A DNA stretch of 64,000 bases from Pseudomonas viridiflava (GTDB taxonomy: Bacteria; Pseudomonadota; Gammaproteobacteria; Pseudomonadales; Pseudomonadaceae), in the NCBI RefSeq assembly GCF_900590755.1, contig NZ_UUOC01000010.1, forward strand, positions 178,755 to 242,754. Direction: 5' to 3'. Each line of letters begins with the position of its first letter. Within the stretch, counting starts at the first letter, position 1. Position numbers and translations under genes: made by a program. The notes beneath the pieces are model-generated. The model was given only the letters and a program-made list of their open reading frames with translations, made no database searches and was not told the DNA's origin. This document shows positions 35,830 to 47,158 of the stretch, piece by piece.

Positions 35830-36966
35830 TTGCGTATTTTTCTGGCAGTTTGCGCGTGTCTGTTCTGGGCTCAAGCCAATGCGGCCTTACCACCGGTGGC
35901 GACCATCGATCGCAGTACCTGGCCTGAACGGCTGGAAACGCCCAATCTGTTCGATGTCGCCTCCCGTGCGGAAATCCTCGGGTTCGCCCATCAACTGTTG
36001 CTGAGCGAAAACCTCGACGAAGACGGTCTCAAGCGTCGGCTGGGGTTGCGTTACATCAATGTGTCCTCGTTGAACCTGGTGCGCAACCGCCTGTGGACGC
36101 GGCTGCTGGAAAACTATCAGAACGCGCAGAAGAGCTGCGAAGATGATGCCTCCTTCTGTGTGCTGGTCGAAGACATGGACCAACTGCGCCAGCGCGCCAC
36201 CGAGTACACCATTGCTGATGACTCGTTCTACGCCAACTGGGCTGCGCCGAGTGCCGCCTTTTATGAGCGTTACCTCAATGAGTTGCTGTACCAGGCCGCG
36301 CTGTTCCCGCAGACCAGCAGTGAAATTGCTCTCTATAACTCGGACGAGCTGAGCGGCGACGAGATGGCCGACCGGACCTTCCAGCTCAACTTCGAAGGCG
36401 GTCCCACCGGCGCTGACGGCGGCACCGACTGGCTGGCGGGCTTCATGCGCCAGCAAAAGATGAACGCGACCTTCTTTGTGCTGGGCAAAAGCCTGCAGGA
36501 GCGTCTGGAGGCCGGAACCGCCAGCGCGTTGCAGTCGCTGTACCGTTTGCAGTGCGTGGGCATCCAGGGCTGGGAATATCGTTCTCACAGCCAGTGGCTG
36601 GACTGGCAGGATTCGGTTCAGCGCAGCGCCGGGCTGACTCAGCAATTGCTGCCTGACAACTTCATCCCGTTGTTCCGCCCACCCTACGGCCACCGACGCG
36701 CCGACAGCGGCCAGTATTTCCGAGATCAAGGGCTGCGTGTGTCGCTGTGGAATATCGATGCTCAGGACGCCAACGGACGCCTGACTTCGGAACAGATCAG
36801 TGACCGGGTCATCAGCCTGATGTTGCTCTGGCGACGGGGCACGGTGGTGTTCCACGATGCCAGCGCCAGGGTGCAGTCGGCGGTGCCATTGCTGCTGGCC
36901 AATACCGCGCAAAGTGAGCTGATCTGGGACGATTGCCACAACATCCCTGAAAGGCCCGCAGGCTAA
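35830..36966 (+). CDS. Polysaccharide deacetylase (NodB-like) family protein with degenerate active site
   Basis: A 378-residue exported protein. The start TTG 35830 (MRIFLAVCACLFWAQANAAL) is preferred because GGGAG lies 9 nt away and a clean signal peptide follows; TTG 35824 is too close to that site. The NodB-like fold spans about residues 185-370. Family motif 1 reads NFEGGPTG instead of T-F-D-D-G-P. Motif 2 reads SHSQWLDW without the usual second His. Motifs 3-5 are better kept: FRPPYGH, WNIDAQD and VVFHDA. The N-terminal 180 residues are helical and unassigned. Loss of the metal-binding and base Asp residues suggests altered chemistry or a non-catalytic binding role. Confidence 0.8.
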   Translation: MRIFLAVCACLFWAQANAALPPVATIDRSTWPERLETPNLFDVASRAEILGFAHQLLLSENLDEDGLKRRLGLRYINVSSLNLVRNRLWTRLLENYQNAQKSCEDDASFCVLVEDMDQLRQRATEYTIADDSFYANWAAPSAAFYERYLNELLYQAALFPQTSSEIALYNSDELSGDEMADRTFQLNFEGGPTGADGGTDWLAGFMRQQKMNATFFVLGKSLQERLEAGTASALQSLYRLQCVGIQGWEYRSHSQWLDWQDSVQRSAGLTQQLLPDNFIPLFRPPYGHRRADSGQYFRDQGLRVSLWNIDAQDANGRLTSEQISDRVISLMLLWRRGTVVFHDASARVQSAVPLLLANTAQSELIWDDCHNIPERPAG

Positions 36967-37299
36967 GGGTTTGCACGCGTTTGAGTGGGAGGCGAAGAAA
37001 GATTTTTCGGGGATTTCAGGTGTGGCGGACTTCCGACTGTAAACGCCCCGAAGCAGGCCGCCAAGGGCTATTCGTCAAACTGTGAAATAAACTTCAAAAA
37101 TCTGTCAAAGAGCTTTTTTCTGTCATGTGTTTTGCGGTATTACCACTACAGACCGCCGAAACCTGCAACACAGGTGGCGTCCTCCAAGACTCCATCTTGA
37201 GCAATTCTCCTCTGCCCTAAGAGGAGAGCCCGGCGGCCTTTTCGTGGCGCAGTTTTCTAGTGGTTCTGCGTTGCCTGGCTTTTATAAAGGTGAGCGAGT
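36967..37299. other. Intergenic region before phoH-like gene
   Basis: 333 bp without a convincing gene. A small hairpin (CTCCTCT / AGAGGAG, 37207-37226) lies about 75 bp before the next start. A GGTGAG ribosome site precedes ATG 37300. The AT-rich stretch around 37080-37140 is the likeliest promoter zone, but no clear -35/-10 pair stands out. Confidence 0.4.
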
Positions 37300-38694
37300 A
37301 TGGATGATCACGGACGCACCCCCTCCACTAACCAGCCAATCCTTTACGTGCTCGATACAAACGTACTGATCCACGACCCCAATGCCCTGCTGAATTTCGA
37401 AGAACACCGCGTTGCAATCCCCATGACCGTGCTGGAAGAGCTGGACAAGCTCAAGGCCGGCAAACATTCGGTCGCTGCCGAGTGTCGTCAGGCCATCCGA
37501 TTGATCGACAAGACTCTGGGCGAAGCCACTCCCGACGAAGTTGAGCGGGGCGTGCCGATTGACCGTGGCACTGGTGTGTTCAAAGGTTTCCTGTCGATTC
37601 TGATGAGCAAGCGCGAGGAACCCAACAGTCTTCTGCCTGAGCACCTGAACGACAACATCATCATCAACCAATTGATTGACCTGCACGCGCGTGACAAGGA
37701 CCTGCGCCTGGTGCTGGTCACCAAAGACATCAACATGCGCCTCAAGGCCCGCGCCTGCGGGATCGCTGCCGAGGACTACAGCACCGACCAGTTGGTCGAC
37801 GACGTGTCGATGCTGTCTCGCGGTTATCACAACGTCACCGGTTCGTTCTGGGATCGAGTGGCCAAGGTTGATACCCGCCAGGATCACGGCCGCACCTGGC
37901 ACCGCGTGCAAATGACGGAAATGCTGCCCTCCGTCCACATCAACGAGTTCATCATCGACGAGCAAGGTTTCGTGGGCTGGGTCAAAGGCGTCAAGGCCGA
38001 CGAGCTGTTGATCCTCGACATGCACCAGGAGCCGCTGCTGCATCAGGAAGCCTGGGGCCTCAAGCCTCGCGACATCTATCAGGGCCTGGCGCTGTTCGCG
38101 TTGCTCGATCCGGATATTCATCTGGTCAACCTGTCCGGCGCTGCCGGTTCCGGCAAGACCATCCTGGCGCTGGCCGCTGCCATCGAGCAGACCATGGTCA
38201 GCAAACGCTATCGGCGCATCATCGCCACCCGCAGCGTGCAGGGCCTGGACCAGGAGATCGGCTTCCTGCCCGGCACCGAGGCGGAAAAAATGGAGCCATG
38301 GCTCGGCGCAATCACCGACAACCTCGAAGCCTTGCACATGGATGACGAAAATACCCATGGCAGCGTCGATTACATCCTCAGCAAAGTGCCGTTGCAGTTC
38401 AAATCCCTCAACTACATCCGGGGCCGCAGCTTCCAGCAAAGCCTGATTTTGATCGACGAATGCCAGAACCTCACCCCGCACCAGATGAAAACCATCATCA
38501 CCCGTGCCGGTGCCGGTTCCAAAGTGGTCTGCCTGGGTAACCTGGCGCAGATTGATACTCCCTACCTGTCGGCCACCAGTTCCGGCCTGACCTACCTGAC
38601 GGAGCGCTTCAAAGACTTCCCGAACGGCGTGCACATTTCCCTGCAAGGCGTGCCACGCTCCATCCTGGCTGAATATGCGGAGTCGCATTTGTAG
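37300..38694 (+). CDS. PIN-PhoH family ATPase (PhoH2-like)
   Basis: A 464-residue cytoplasmic protein. Residues about 10-150 form a PIN nuclease domain (VLDTNVLIHDPNAL with the acidic metal ligands, and LVTKDINMRLKA). A linker domain follows. Residues about 255-460 are a PhoH ATPase with Walker A GAAGSGKT near 280-287 and Walker B LILIDECQN. This domain pair fits PhoH2-type RNA unwinding and cleaving proteins. It stands alone, without the small antitoxin-like partner known from mycobacteria. Its substrate and role in Pseudomonas are not established. Confidence 0.92.
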   Translation: MDDHGRTPSTNQPILYVLDTNVLIHDPNALLNFEEHRVAIPMTVLEELDKLKAGKHSVAAECRQAIRLIDKTLGEATPDEVERGVPIDRGTGVFKGFLSILMSKREEPNSLLPEHLNDNIIINQLIDLHARDKDLRLVLVTKDINMRLKARACGIAAEDYSTDQLVDDVSMLSRGYHNVTGSFWDRVAKVDTRQDHGRTWHRVQMTEMLPSVHINEFIIDEQGFVGWVKGVKADELLILDMHQEPLLHQEAWGLKPRDIYQGLALFALLDPDIHLVNLSGAAGSGKTILALAAAIEQTMVSKRYRRIIATRSVQGLDQEIGFLPGTEAEKMEPWLGAITDNLEALHMDDENTHGSVDYILSKVPLQFKSLNYIRGRSFQQSLILIDECQNLTPHQMKTIITRAGAGSKVVCLGNLAQIDTPYLSATSSGLTYLTERFKDFPNGVHISLQGVPRSILAEYAESHL

Positions 38695-38710
38695 GCGGGC
38701 AGCGCTAAAC

Positions 38711-38778
38711 CTGTAGGAGCTGCCGAAGGCTGCGAAGAGGCCGCAATGACCATTCGCAGCCTGCGGCAGCTCCTACAG
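38711..38778. repeat. REP pair (GTAGGAGCTGCCGAAGGCTG family)
   Basis: Inverted arms, the right one with CTGCGG for CTTCGG, between the PhoH-like gene and moaC. Confidence 0.85.
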
Positions 38779-38825
38779 TCCTGCCATTAGGTTTACACTC
38801 TCGACTCCTGTTCAGGAGTAAAGCT

Positions 38826-39308
38826 GTGCTCACTCATCTCGATTCCCAAGGTCGCGCCAATATGGTCGACGTCACTGATAAAGCCGTGACGTCCCGTGAG
38901 GCAGTGGCCGAAGCGTTAATCCGTATGCTGCCCGACACCCTGCAAATGATTGTCAGCGGCGGCCATCCCAAAGGGGATGTGTTCGCCGTGGCGCGCATCG
39001 CCGGTATTCAGGCGGCGAAGAAAACCAGTGATCTGATCCCGCTGTGTCACCCGCTGATGCTCACCAGCATCAAAGTCGAACTCAGTGCCGAAGGTGAGGA
39101 CGCGGTGCGTATTGTCGCGCGCTGCAAACTGGCCGGGCAGACCGGTGTGGAAATGGAAGCACTGACCGCCGCAAGCGTCGCTGCGTTGACCATCTATGAC
39201 ATGTGCAAGGCAGTTGATCGCGGCATGGTCATCGAAACCGTGCGCCTGCTGGAAAAACTCGGCGGCAAGAGCGGCCACTTCATTGCCGATGAGCCGGAGG
39301 CGCAATGA
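38826..39308 (+). CDS. moaC: Cyclic pyranopterin monophosphate synthase MoaC
   Basis: A 160-residue enzyme making cyclic pyranopterin monophosphate in molybdenum cofactor synthesis, working after MoaA. It starts at GTG 38826 with a TCAGGAGT ribosome site. Family motifs [49 protein letters not shown] and KAVDRGMVI are all intact, with the active-site Asp and Lys residues in the latter two. It overlaps moaD by 4 bp, so moaC-moaD-moaE form one operon. moaA and the other Moco genes are not in the window. Confidence 0.96.
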   Translation: MLTHLDSQGRANMVDVTDKAVTSREAVAEALIRMLPDTLQMIVSGGHPKGDVFAVARIAGIQAAKKTSDLIPLCHPLMLTSIKVELSAEGEDAVRIVARCKLAGQTGVEMEALTAASVAALTIYDMCKAVDRGMVIETVRLLEKLGGKSGHFIADEPEAQ

Positions 39309-39550
39309 GCGTAGACGTCCAGTATTTCGCTCGTTACAGGGAAACCCTCGGCCTGGATGGCGAGCAGGTTGAAGGCGAGTTCTCCAGCATCGATGCCTTG
39401 CGCCTGCATCTGCTCAAGCGCGAAGGCGTCTGGCAGGTCCTCGGCGAGCAAAGCCTGATGTGCGCCCGCAATCAGGAGCTGTGCCAGCTGGACGAGCCGT
39501 TGCAGGCTGGCGATGAAGTGGCGTTCTTCCCGACCGTGACCGGAGGCTGA
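39305..39550 (+). CDS. moaD: Molybdopterin synthase sulfur carrier subunit MoaD
   Basis: An 81-residue ubiquitin-like small subunit of molybdopterin synthase. It ends in Gly-Gly (TVTGG), which is thiocarboxylated to donate sulfur. It opens [20 protein letters not shown] and carries the beta-grasp pattern ending [13 protein letters not shown]. The start overlaps the moaC stop as ATGA, and moaE follows 1 bp after its stop. Confidence 0.95.
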   Translation: MSVDVQYFARYRETLGLDGEQVEGEFSSIDALRLHLLKREGVWQVLGEQSLMCARNQELCQLDEPLQAGDEVAFFPTVTGG

Positions 39551-39551
39551 C

Positions 39552-40001
39552 ATGGCGATTCGGGTTCAGGTGGCGCCGTTCGATCCAGGTGCTGAAGTCA
39601 ATGCACTACACGCCGCCAATGTGGGCGTCGGTGCTGTGGTCAGCTTTGTGGGTTATGTGCGGGATTTCAATGAAGGGCGGGAAGTGTCGGGGATGTTTCT
39701 TGAGCATTATCCCGGCATGACCGAAAAAGCCCTGGGCAAGATCACCGACGAGGCGCATCAACGCTGGCCGTTGCTCAAACTCGAAGTGCTGCATCGGGTG
39801 GGTGCGCTGGAGCCGGGGGAGCCGATTGTATTTGTCGGCGTCGCCAGTGCTCATCGTCAGGCGGCGTTCGAAGCCTGTGATTTCGTCATGGACTACCTCA
39901 AGACCCGCGCGCCGTTCTGGAAGAAGGAAAATACTTCCGAAGGGCCGAAGTGGGTTGAAGGGCGGGACAGTGATCATGCGGCGGCGGGGCGCTGGAAGTG
40001 A
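39552..40001 (+). CDS. moaE: Molybdopterin synthase catalytic subunit MoaE
   Basis: A 149-residue large subunit of molybdopterin synthase that adds the dithiolene sulfurs to cPMP. Motifs visible are GAVVSFVGYVRDFNEG, LEHYPGMTEKAL, HRVGALEPGEPIVFVGVAS, HRQAAFEACDFVMDYLKTRA and the active-site Lys region PFWKKE. It is the last gene of the moa operon; a REP pair lies 17 bp after the stop. Confidence 0.96.
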   Translation: MAIRVQVAPFDPGAEVNALHAANVGVGAVVSFVGYVRDFNEGREVSGMFLEHYPGMTEKALGKITDEAHQRWPLLKLEVLHRVGALEPGEPIVFVGVASAHRQAAFEACDFVMDYLKTRAPFWKKENTSEGPKWVEGRDSDHAAAGRWK

Positions 40002-40017
40002 AGGCTTAAGCCTGATC

Positions 40018-40111
40018 CTGTGGGAGCAAGCTTGCTTGCGAAAGCTGGGTTTCAGGCGCTACAAATATGCCTGACTCACCATCGCCTTCGCGAGCAAGCT
40101 CGCTCCCACAG
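40018..40111. repeat. REP pair (CTGTGGGAGCAAGCTTGCTT family)
   Basis: Inverted arms CTGTGGGAGCAAGCTTGCTT ... GAGCAAGCTCGCTCCCACAG between the convergent moaE and rhlB genes. Confidence 0.85.
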
Positions 40112-40139
40112 GTGCAGTGAAAGGTCGTTACATCTCCAA

Positions 40140-41633
40140 TTACACCGGCTGCGCAGGCTTGCGAACAACCGCCCGCAACAACTCGGTCGGCGGGGTTTCG
40201 CAGCTGATCTTGCGGCCCAGCTTCTCTTCGATCGATGGCAGCTGATATGAGTCGTCTTCACCGGCGAAGCTGATCGACACGCCTGCAGCGCCTGCACGAC
40301 CGGTACGGCCGATACGGTGTACGTAGTCGTCCGGGACTTCCGGTAGGGTGAAGTTGATCACGTGGCTGATGCCGTCGATGTGAATCCCGCGACCGGCAAC
40401 ATCGGTGGCCACCAGCACGCGAATCTTGCCTTCGCGGAAACCTTCCAGCGTCTTGATGCGTTTGTGCTGCGGCACGTCGCCTGACAATTGCGCGGCGTTG
40501 ACGCCATCACGCACCAGGCGCTCTTCAATGCGGCGCACTTCGTCTTTACGGTTGGCAAAAACCATGACCCGCTCCCAACCGTTATCGTTGATCAGGTTGT
40601 AGAGCAGTTTGTATTTGTCGGCACCGGCGACGGCGTAGATGTGCTGCTCGACGTTTTCGCTGGCCACATTCAAGGCTTCGATTTCGACAATGGCCGGATC
40701 GGTGGTCCATTGCTTGGCCAGGTTCATCACGTCATCGGTGAAGGTTGCCGAGAACAGCAGGGTCTGGCGTTCACTTTTCTGTGGTGTCTGGCGGATGATC
40801 TGACGGACCTGGGGGATGAAGCCCATGTCGAGCATGCGGTCGGCTTCGTCGAGCACCATGACTTCGACCATGTCCAGATGCACTTCACCGCGCTGGTTGA
40901 AGTCCAGCAGACGGCCCGGCGTGGCAACCAGAATGTCGCAATGCCGTGCTTCGAGCTGTTTGAGCTGTTTGTCGAAGTCCATGCCACCGACGAACGTCAT
41001 GACGTTCAGGTTGGTGTACTTGGTCAGGTCGGCGGCGTCCTTGGCGATCTGTACCACCAGCTCCCGGGTCGGGGCGATGATCAGCGCGCGAGGTTCGCCC
41101 ATGTAGCGTTCTTTGGGCGGCGGCGTTTGCGTCAGCTGCGAGATGATCGAAATCAGAAAGGCTGCGGTTTTGCCGGTACCGGTCTGTGCGCGACCGATGG
41201 CGTCCTGACCCTTGAGGGTAAAGCCCAAAACCTGCGCCTGAATCGGCGTGCAATAAGGAAAACCAAGGTCTTGAATCGCGTGCATCAACTCTGGTGCGAG
41301 AGCGAAGTCGTGGAAGCGGGTTTTGCCTTCCTGAGGTTCGACGACGAAATCTTCCAGTTTCCAGGGAATGACTACCGGCTTTGGCGCACGTTCGCGACGT
41401 GGACGCTCGGGCTTTGGCCGGGCAATGCTGGTCGGCTCTGCCGCTGCGGGCTGCGCAGTGGCGTCCTGAACGTCGTCACGGGAAGCTACCGGCGCGATAA
41501 CCGCAGTACCTGAGTCCCGTAGATCTTCTGCAATCTTGCCGGCGGGAGCGGGGGAGGTGGTGACAGGGCCAGCTGCGAGCGGCTCAACCTCGCCTTTACC
41601 GAACATCTTTTTAAGTGCTTTGAGCACGGTCAT
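40140..41633 (-). CDS. rhlB: DEAD-box RNA helicase (RhlB-type)
   Basis: A 497-residue ATP-dependent RNA helicase. The N-terminal 110 residues are low-complexity and Pro/Ala/Arg rich, longer than in E. coli RhlB. The core shows the Q region ([19 protein letters not shown]), Walker [25 protein letters not shown] in [16 protein letters not shown], and [10 protein letters not shown]. The helicase core ends near residue 480. RhlB is an RNA-degradosome subunit in E. coli; whether this homologue partners RNase E in Pseudomonas is inferred. The symbol is by best family match. Confidence 0.85.
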   Translation of the reverse strand: MTVLKALKKMFGKGEVEPLAAGPVTTSPAPAGKIAEDLRDSGTAVIAPVASRDDVQDATAQPAAAEPTSIARPKPERPRRERAPKPVVIPWKLEDFVVEPQEGKTRFHDFALAPELMHAIQDLGFPYCTPIQAQVLGFTLKGQDAIGRAQTGTGKTAAFLISIISQLTQTPPPKERYMGEPRALIIAPTRELVVQIAKDAADLTKYTNLNVMTFVGGMDFDKQLKQLEARHCDILVATPGRLLDFNQRGEVHLDMVEVMVLDEADRMLDMGFIPQVRQIIRQTPQKSERQTLLFSATFTDDVMNLAKQWTTDPAIVEIEALNVASENVEQHIYAVAGADKYKLLYNLINDNGWERVMVFANRKDEVRRIEERLVRDGVNAAQLSGDVPQHKRIKTLEGFREGKIRVLVATDVAGRGIHIDGISHVINFTLPEVPDDYVHRIGRTGRAGAAGVSISFAGEDDSYQLPSIEEKLGRKISCETPPTELLRAVVRKPAQPV

Positions 41634-41727
41634 CTCGTCAGTTGGTTAAGGAATGTACGCCGAGCAGTGTAAAGCAAGAATCATGCGCGGCGTAGTGTCA
41701 TGCCAAATGGGCTACAGATCTCCATCA

Positions 41728-41817
41728 GTGGGACCGGCTTTAGCCGGGAAGAGGCCGGTACAGTCGACACATCTGCAGCGTCAGGATTGCAGCCTTCCCG
41801 GCTAAAGCCGGTCCCAC
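41728..41817. repeat. REP pair of the GTGGGACCGGCTTTAGCCGG family
   Basis: The arms GTGGGACCGGCTTTAGCCGG and its reverse complement face each other about 90 bp apart, and a third partial word (GAGCCGGTCCCGC) follows. This is a different REP family from the others in the window, located between rhlB and the esterase. Confidence 0.88.
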
Positions 41818-41840
41818 GAGCCGGTCCCGCAAGTCACCCA

Positions 41841-42976
<1,136 letters not shown>

Positions 42977-44005
42977 ATGAAGATGTTGAAATCCACCCTG
43001 GCTGTAGTAGCCGCCGCAGCAGCACTGGGCGTGAGCAGTTTTGCTCAGGCAGGCGCAACACTGGACGCCATTCAGAAAAAAGGCTTTGTACAGTGCGGCG
43101 TCAGCGATGGTCTGCCAGGTTTCTCCGTTCCTGATGCTACCGGCAAAATCACCGGTATCGACGCCGACGTATGCCGCGCTGTTGCAGCTGCCGTTTTCGG
43201 TGACGCGACCAAAGTGAAATTCAGCCAGTTGAACGCCAAAGAGCGTTTCACCGCGCTGCAATCGGGCGAAATCGACATCCTGTCCCGTAACACCACGTGG
43301 ACCAGCTCCCGTGATTCGGGCATGGGTCTGGTATTCGCTGGCGTAACTTACTACGACGGTATCGGCTTCCTGGTAAACAACAAGCTGGGCGTCAAGTCCG
43401 CCAAGGAACTGGATGGCGCAACCATCTGTATCCAGGCTGGTACTACCACCGAGCTTAACGTTTCCGACTACTTCCGTTCGAACGGTCTGAAATACACCCC
43501 GATCACTTTCGACACCTCCGACGAAAGCGCCAAATCCCTGGAAGGCGGCCGTTGCGACGTTCTGACCTCCGACCAATCCCAGCTCTACGCACAGCGCAGC
43601 AAGCTGGCCGCGCCGAACGACTATGTCGTTCTGCCAGAAGTCATCTCCAAAGAGCCTCTGGGCCCTGTCGTGCGTAAAGGCGACGAAGAGTGGTTCTCCA
43701 TCGTTAAGTGGACCCTGTTCGCAATGCTTAACGCTGAAGAAGCTGGCGTGACTTCCAAGAACGTCATGGCTGAAGCCAAGTCCACCAAGAACCCAGACGT
43801 TGCCCGTATGCTGGGTGCTGATGGCGCTTACGGTGCCGACCTGAAACTGCCGAAAGACTGGGTAGTGAAGATCGTCTCGCAAGTCGGTAACTACGGTGAA
43901 ATGTTCGACCGCAACCTGGGCGAATCGACCCCGCTGAAAATCAAGCGTGGCCAGAATGCTCTGTGGAACAAAGGCGGCATTCAGTACGCTCCACCAATTC
44001 GCTGA
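42977..44005 (+). CDS. aapJ: General L-amino acid ABC transporter substrate-binding protein AapJ
   Basis: A 342-residue periplasmic binding protein of the AapJ/BztA group. The signal peptide ends at VSSFAQAGA (about residue 23). Motifs are GFVQCGVSDGLPGFSVPD, GIDADVCRAVAAAVFGD, and NTTWTSSRDSGMGLVFAGVTYYDG. Length agrees with AapJ, which is longer than the GlnH/HisJ-type proteins. Followed by two permeases and an ATPase, so it captures L-amino acids for the AapQMP importer. The sigma-54 promoter upstream suggests nitrogen control. Confidence 0.95.
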   Translation: MKMLKSTLAVVAAAAALGVSSFAQAGATLDAIQKKGFVQCGVSDGLPGFSVPDATGKITGIDADVCRAVAAAVFGDATKVKFSQLNAKERFTALQSGEIDILSRNTTWTSSRDSGMGLVFAGVTYYDGIGFLVNNKLGVKSAKELDGATICIQAGTTTELNVSDYFRSNGLKYTPITFDTSDESAKSLEGGRCDVLTSDQSQLYAQRSKLAAPNDYVVLPEVISKEPLGPVVRKGDEEWFSIVKWTLFAMLNAEEAGVTSKNVMAEAKSTKNPDVARMLGADGAYGADLKLPKDWVVKIVSQVGNYGEMFDRNLGESTPLKIKRGQNALWNKGGIQYAPPIR

Positions 44006-44074
44006 TTGACCCGGCGCCCGACAGTCTGAAAGGGCTGTCGGGCGTTGTTCGTTCCATTTTTCCTGGGGCACTTC

Positions 44075-45256
44075 ATGGAAAAGCAAATCGTCGCACCCAA
44101 GCAAAAGCTCTCTTTGAGCGATCCGAAAGTGCGCGCGTGGTTGTTTCAGATCATCACCGTAGTAGCTGTGGTTTCGTTGGGCTGGTTCATGTTCGACAAC
44201 GTCCAGACCAACCTCGCACACCGTGGTATTACCTCGGGGTTCGGCTTTCTTGAGCGCAGTGCCGGTTTCGGCATTGCCCAGCACCTGATCGATTACACCG
44301 AAGCGGACAGCTATGCCCGCGTGTTTGTCATTGGCTTGCTCAACACCTTGCTGGTCTCGGTCATTGGTATCTTCCTGGCCACGATCCTGGGCTTCATCAT
44401 CGGTGTTGCGCGCTTGTCACCCAACTGGATGATCAACAAGCTGGCAACGGTGTATGTCGAAGTCTTTCGTAACATCCCGCCTCTGTTGCAGATCCTGTTC
44501 TGGTACACCGCTGTCTTCCTGACCCTGCCAGGTCCGAGACAGGCTCACGGTTACTTCGACATGTTCTTCATCAGCAGCCGTGGCCTGAACATGCCAAGCG
44601 CAATTGCTGCCGAAGGCGCCTGGGCATTCGTGATCAGCATCGTCCTCGCCATCGTGGCGGTCGTGTTGATGACCCGTTGGGCCAACAAGCGTTTCGAAGC
44701 AACCGGTGAACCCTTCCACAAGTTCTGGGCTGGCCTGGCACTGTTGTTGGTGATTCCTGGCCTGAGCATGCTGATCTTCGGTGCCCCTGTGCACTGGGAA
44801 ATGCCTGAACTCAAGGGCTTCAACTTTGTGGGCGGCTGGGTTCTGATCCCGGAACTGATCTCCCTGACCCTCGCCTTGACGGTATACACCGCAGCGTTTA
44901 TCGCTGAAATCGTGCGTTCGGGTATCAAGTCGGTCAGCCATGGTCAGACAGAAGCTGCTCGCTCGCTGGGCTTGCGTCCGGGGCCAACGCTGCGCAAGGT
45001 CATCATTCCGCAGGCTCTGCGAGTGATCATCCCGCCGCTGACCAGCCAATACCTGAACCTGGCGAAGAACTCTTCCCTGGCCGCAGCCATTGGTTATCCG
45101 GAAATGGTTTCGCTGTTTGCCGGTACGGTACTCAACCAGACCGGTCAGGCGATTGAAGTCATTGCCATCACCATGAGCGTGTACCTGGCGATCAGTATCA
45201 GCATTTCCATGCTGATGAACTGGTACAACAAGCGCATTGCGCTGATCGAGCGGTGA
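44075..45256 (+). CDS. aapQ: Amino acid ABC transporter permease AapQ
   Basis: A 393-residue inner-membrane permease. The start ATG 44075 (MEKQIVAPKQKLSLSDPKVR) is chosen over an in-frame TTG upstream. The large HisM/GlnP-type domain has an inserted central region (about residues 165-270), which is typical of AapQ/BztB. The permease EAA loop reads GQTEAARSLGLRPG...IIPQALRVIIPPL near 300-330. It pairs with AapM. Confidence 0.94.
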   Translation: MEKQIVAPKQKLSLSDPKVRAWLFQIITVVAVVSLGWFMFDNVQTNLAHRGITSGFGFLERSAGFGIAQHLIDYTEADSYARVFVIGLLNTLLVSVIGIFLATILGFIIGVARLSPNWMINKLATVYVEVFRNIPPLLQILFWYTAVFLTLPGPRQAHGYFDMFFISSRGLNMPSAIAAEGAWAFVISIVLAIVAVVLMTRWANKRFEATGEPFHKFWAGLALLLVIPGLSMLIFGAPVHWEMPELKGFNFVGGWVLIPELISLTLALTVYTAAFIAEIVRSGIKSVSHGQTEAARSLGLRPGPTLRKVIIPQALRVIIPPLTSQYLNLAKNSSLAAAIGYPEMVSLFAGTVLNQTGQAIEVIAITMSVYLAISISISMLMNWYNKRIALIER

Positions 45257-45266
45257 GGAAACGCGC

Positions 45267-46364
45267 ATGACAACTCATATTTTCAAACCTGACATGCCGC
45301 CACCGGGCAAAATTTTCGGCCCGGTTGCGTGGATGCGCCAGAACCTGTTCTCCAGCTGGATCAACACGCTGCTGACCTTGTTCTCTCTGTACCTGATTTA
45401 CCTGGTGGTCCCGCCAATCCTGAGCTGGGCGTTCCTGGACGCCAACTGGATCGGCACCACGCGCGCTGACTGCACCAAGGAAGGCGCGTGCTGGGTATTT
45501 ATTCAGCAGCGTTTCGGTCAGTTCATGTACGGCTACTTTCCGACCGAGCTGCGCTGGAGGGTAGACCTTACCGCCATCCTGGCAATCGTCGGCGCGGCAC
45601 CGCTGTTTATCTCGAAGTTTCCACGTAAAGCGATTTACGGCATTGGCTTCCTGATCATTTACCCGATTCTTGCTTTTTACCTGCTGAGCGGCGATGCGTT
45701 TGGTCTGACCCACGTAGCGACCAGCCAGTGGGGCGGTCTGATGCTGACTCTGGTGATCGCCACCGTCGGTATCGCCGGTGCATTGCCACTGGGTATCCTG
45801 CTGGCGCTGGGTCGTCGTTCCAACATGCCGGCCGTGCGCGTGGTGTGTGTGACGTTCATCGAGTTCTGGCGCGGCGTGCCGTTGATCACCGTGCTGTTCA
45901 TGTCCTCGGTGATGTTGCCGCTGTTCATGCCTGAAGGGATGAACTTCGACAAACTGCTGCGGGCTTTGATCGGCGTGATCCTGTTCCAGTCGGCCTATGT
46001 CGCCGAAGTGGTGCGTGGTGGCATGCAGGCTATCCCTAAAGGCCAGTACGAAGCGGCTGCAGCGATGGGCCTGGGTTACTGGCGTAGCATGGGGCTGGTC
46101 ATTCTGCCTCAGGCGTTGAAGATGGTTATCCCCGGCATCGTCAACACCTTCATCGCCCTGTTCAAAGACACCAGCCTGGTGATCATCATCGGCTTGTTCG
46201 ACCTGCTCAGCAGCGTCAAGCAAGCCACTGCTGACCCGGTATGGCTGGGTATGGCCACCGAAGGCTATGTCTTCGCGGCCCTGGTGTTCTGGATCTTCTG
46301 TTTCGGTATGTCCCGCTATTCCATGCATTTGGAACGTAAGCTGGACACAGGCCACAAGCGTTAG
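45267..46364 (+). CDS. aapM: Amino acid ABC transporter permease AapM
   Basis: A 365-residue inner-membrane permease and partner of AapQ. Hydrophobic helices are spread over the whole length. The EAA loop is [19 protein letters not shown]...[16 protein letters not shown] near residues 255-290. A soluble N-terminal tail (about 35 residues) precedes the first helix, and a periplasmic loop contains Cys residues ([10 protein letters not shown]). It lies 10 bp after aapQ and 10 bp before aapP. Confidence 0.94.
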   Translation: MTTHIFKPDMPPPGKIFGPVAWMRQNLFSSWINTLLTLFSLYLIYLVVPPILSWAFLDANWIGTTRADCTKEGACWVFIQQRFGQFMYGYFPTELRWRVDLTAILAIVGAAPLFISKFPRKAIYGIGFLIIYPILAFYLLSGDAFGLTHVATSQWGGLMLTLVIATVGIAGALPLGILLALGRRSNMPAVRVVCVTFIEFWRGVPLITVLFMSSVMLPLFMPEGMNFDKLLRALIGVILFQSAYVAEVVRGGMQAIPKGQYEAAAAMGLGYWRSMGLVILPQALKMVIPGIVNTFIALFKDTSLVIIIGLFDLLSSVKQATADPVWLGMATEGYVFAALVFWIFCFGMSRYSMHLERKLDTGHKR

Positions 46365-46374
46365 GAGTTTTGAC

Positions 46375-47139
46375 ATGAGTGAAGTTATCACCAAGCCTCT
46401 GGGCGCCGAAGGCATGATCCGCATGGAGGGCGTACACAAGTGGTACGGCCAGTTCCACGTGCTCAAGGACATCAACCTGAACGTGCGTCAGGGCGAGCGT
46501 ATTGTGTTGTGCGGGCCGTCGGGCTCGGGTAAATCCACCACCATCCGTTGCCTGAACCGTCTGGAAGAGCACCAGCAGGGCAAGATCGTGGTCGATGGCA
46601 CCGAACTGACTTCGGACCTCAAGCAGATCGAAACCATCCGCCGAGAAGTCGGCATGGTGTTCCAGCACTTCAACCTGTTCCCGCATCTGACCATCCTGCA
46701 GAACTGCACGCTGGCGCCGATGTGGGTGCGCAAGATGCCAAAGAAAAAGGCTGAAGAAATCGCCATGCACTACCTGGAGCGCGTACGCATTCCAGAGCAG
46801 GCGCATAAATTCCCGGGCCAGCTTTCCGGTGGTCAGCAACAGCGTGTGGCGATTGCCCGTGCGCTGTGCATGAAGCCGAAAATCATGCTGTTCGACGAGC
46901 CGACCTCGGCACTCGATCCGGAAATGGTGAAGGAAGTTCTGGACACTATGGTCGGCCTGGCTGAAGAAGGCATGACCATGCTCTGCGTAACCCACGAAAT
47001 GGGCTTCGCCCGCACCGTGGCCAACCGCGTGATCTTCATGGACAAAGGCGAAATCGTCGAGCAAGCCGCTCCAAACGACTTCTTCGACAATCCACAGAGT
47101 GATCGTACGCGTCTGTTCCTGAGCCAGATCCTGCATTGA
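46375..47139 (+). CDS. aapP: Amino acid ABC transporter ATP-binding protein AapP
   Basis: A 254-residue ATPase energising the Aap importer. The start ATG 46375 ([18 protein letters not shown]) has an AGGAG site 7 nt before it. Walker A is [11 protein letters not shown], the signature is [15 protein letters not shown] and Walker B is [14 protein letters not shown], followed by the His switch in CVTHEMGFA. It is the last gene in the operon, with an intrinsic terminator 20 bp after the stop. Confidence 0.96.
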   Translation: MSEVITKPLGAEGMIRMEGVHKWYGQFHVLKDINLNVRQGERIVLCGPSGSGKSTTIRCLNRLEEHQQGKIVVDGTELTSDLKQIETIRREVGMVFQHFNLFPHLTILQNCTLAPMWVRKMPKKKAEEIAMHYLERVRIPEQAHKFPGQLSGGQQQRVAIARALCMKPKIMLFDEPTSALDPEMVKEVLDTMVGLAEEGMTMLCVTHEMGFARTVANRVIFMDKGEIVEQAAPNDFFDNPQSDRTRLFLSQILH

Positions 47140-47158
47140 TTGGTTGAGTGGCAGCGTG

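Noticed and set aside
38695..38825. Molybdenum-cofactor riboswitch before moaC
   Set aside because: The short space is filled mostly by a REP pair and there is no room for the known aptamer.
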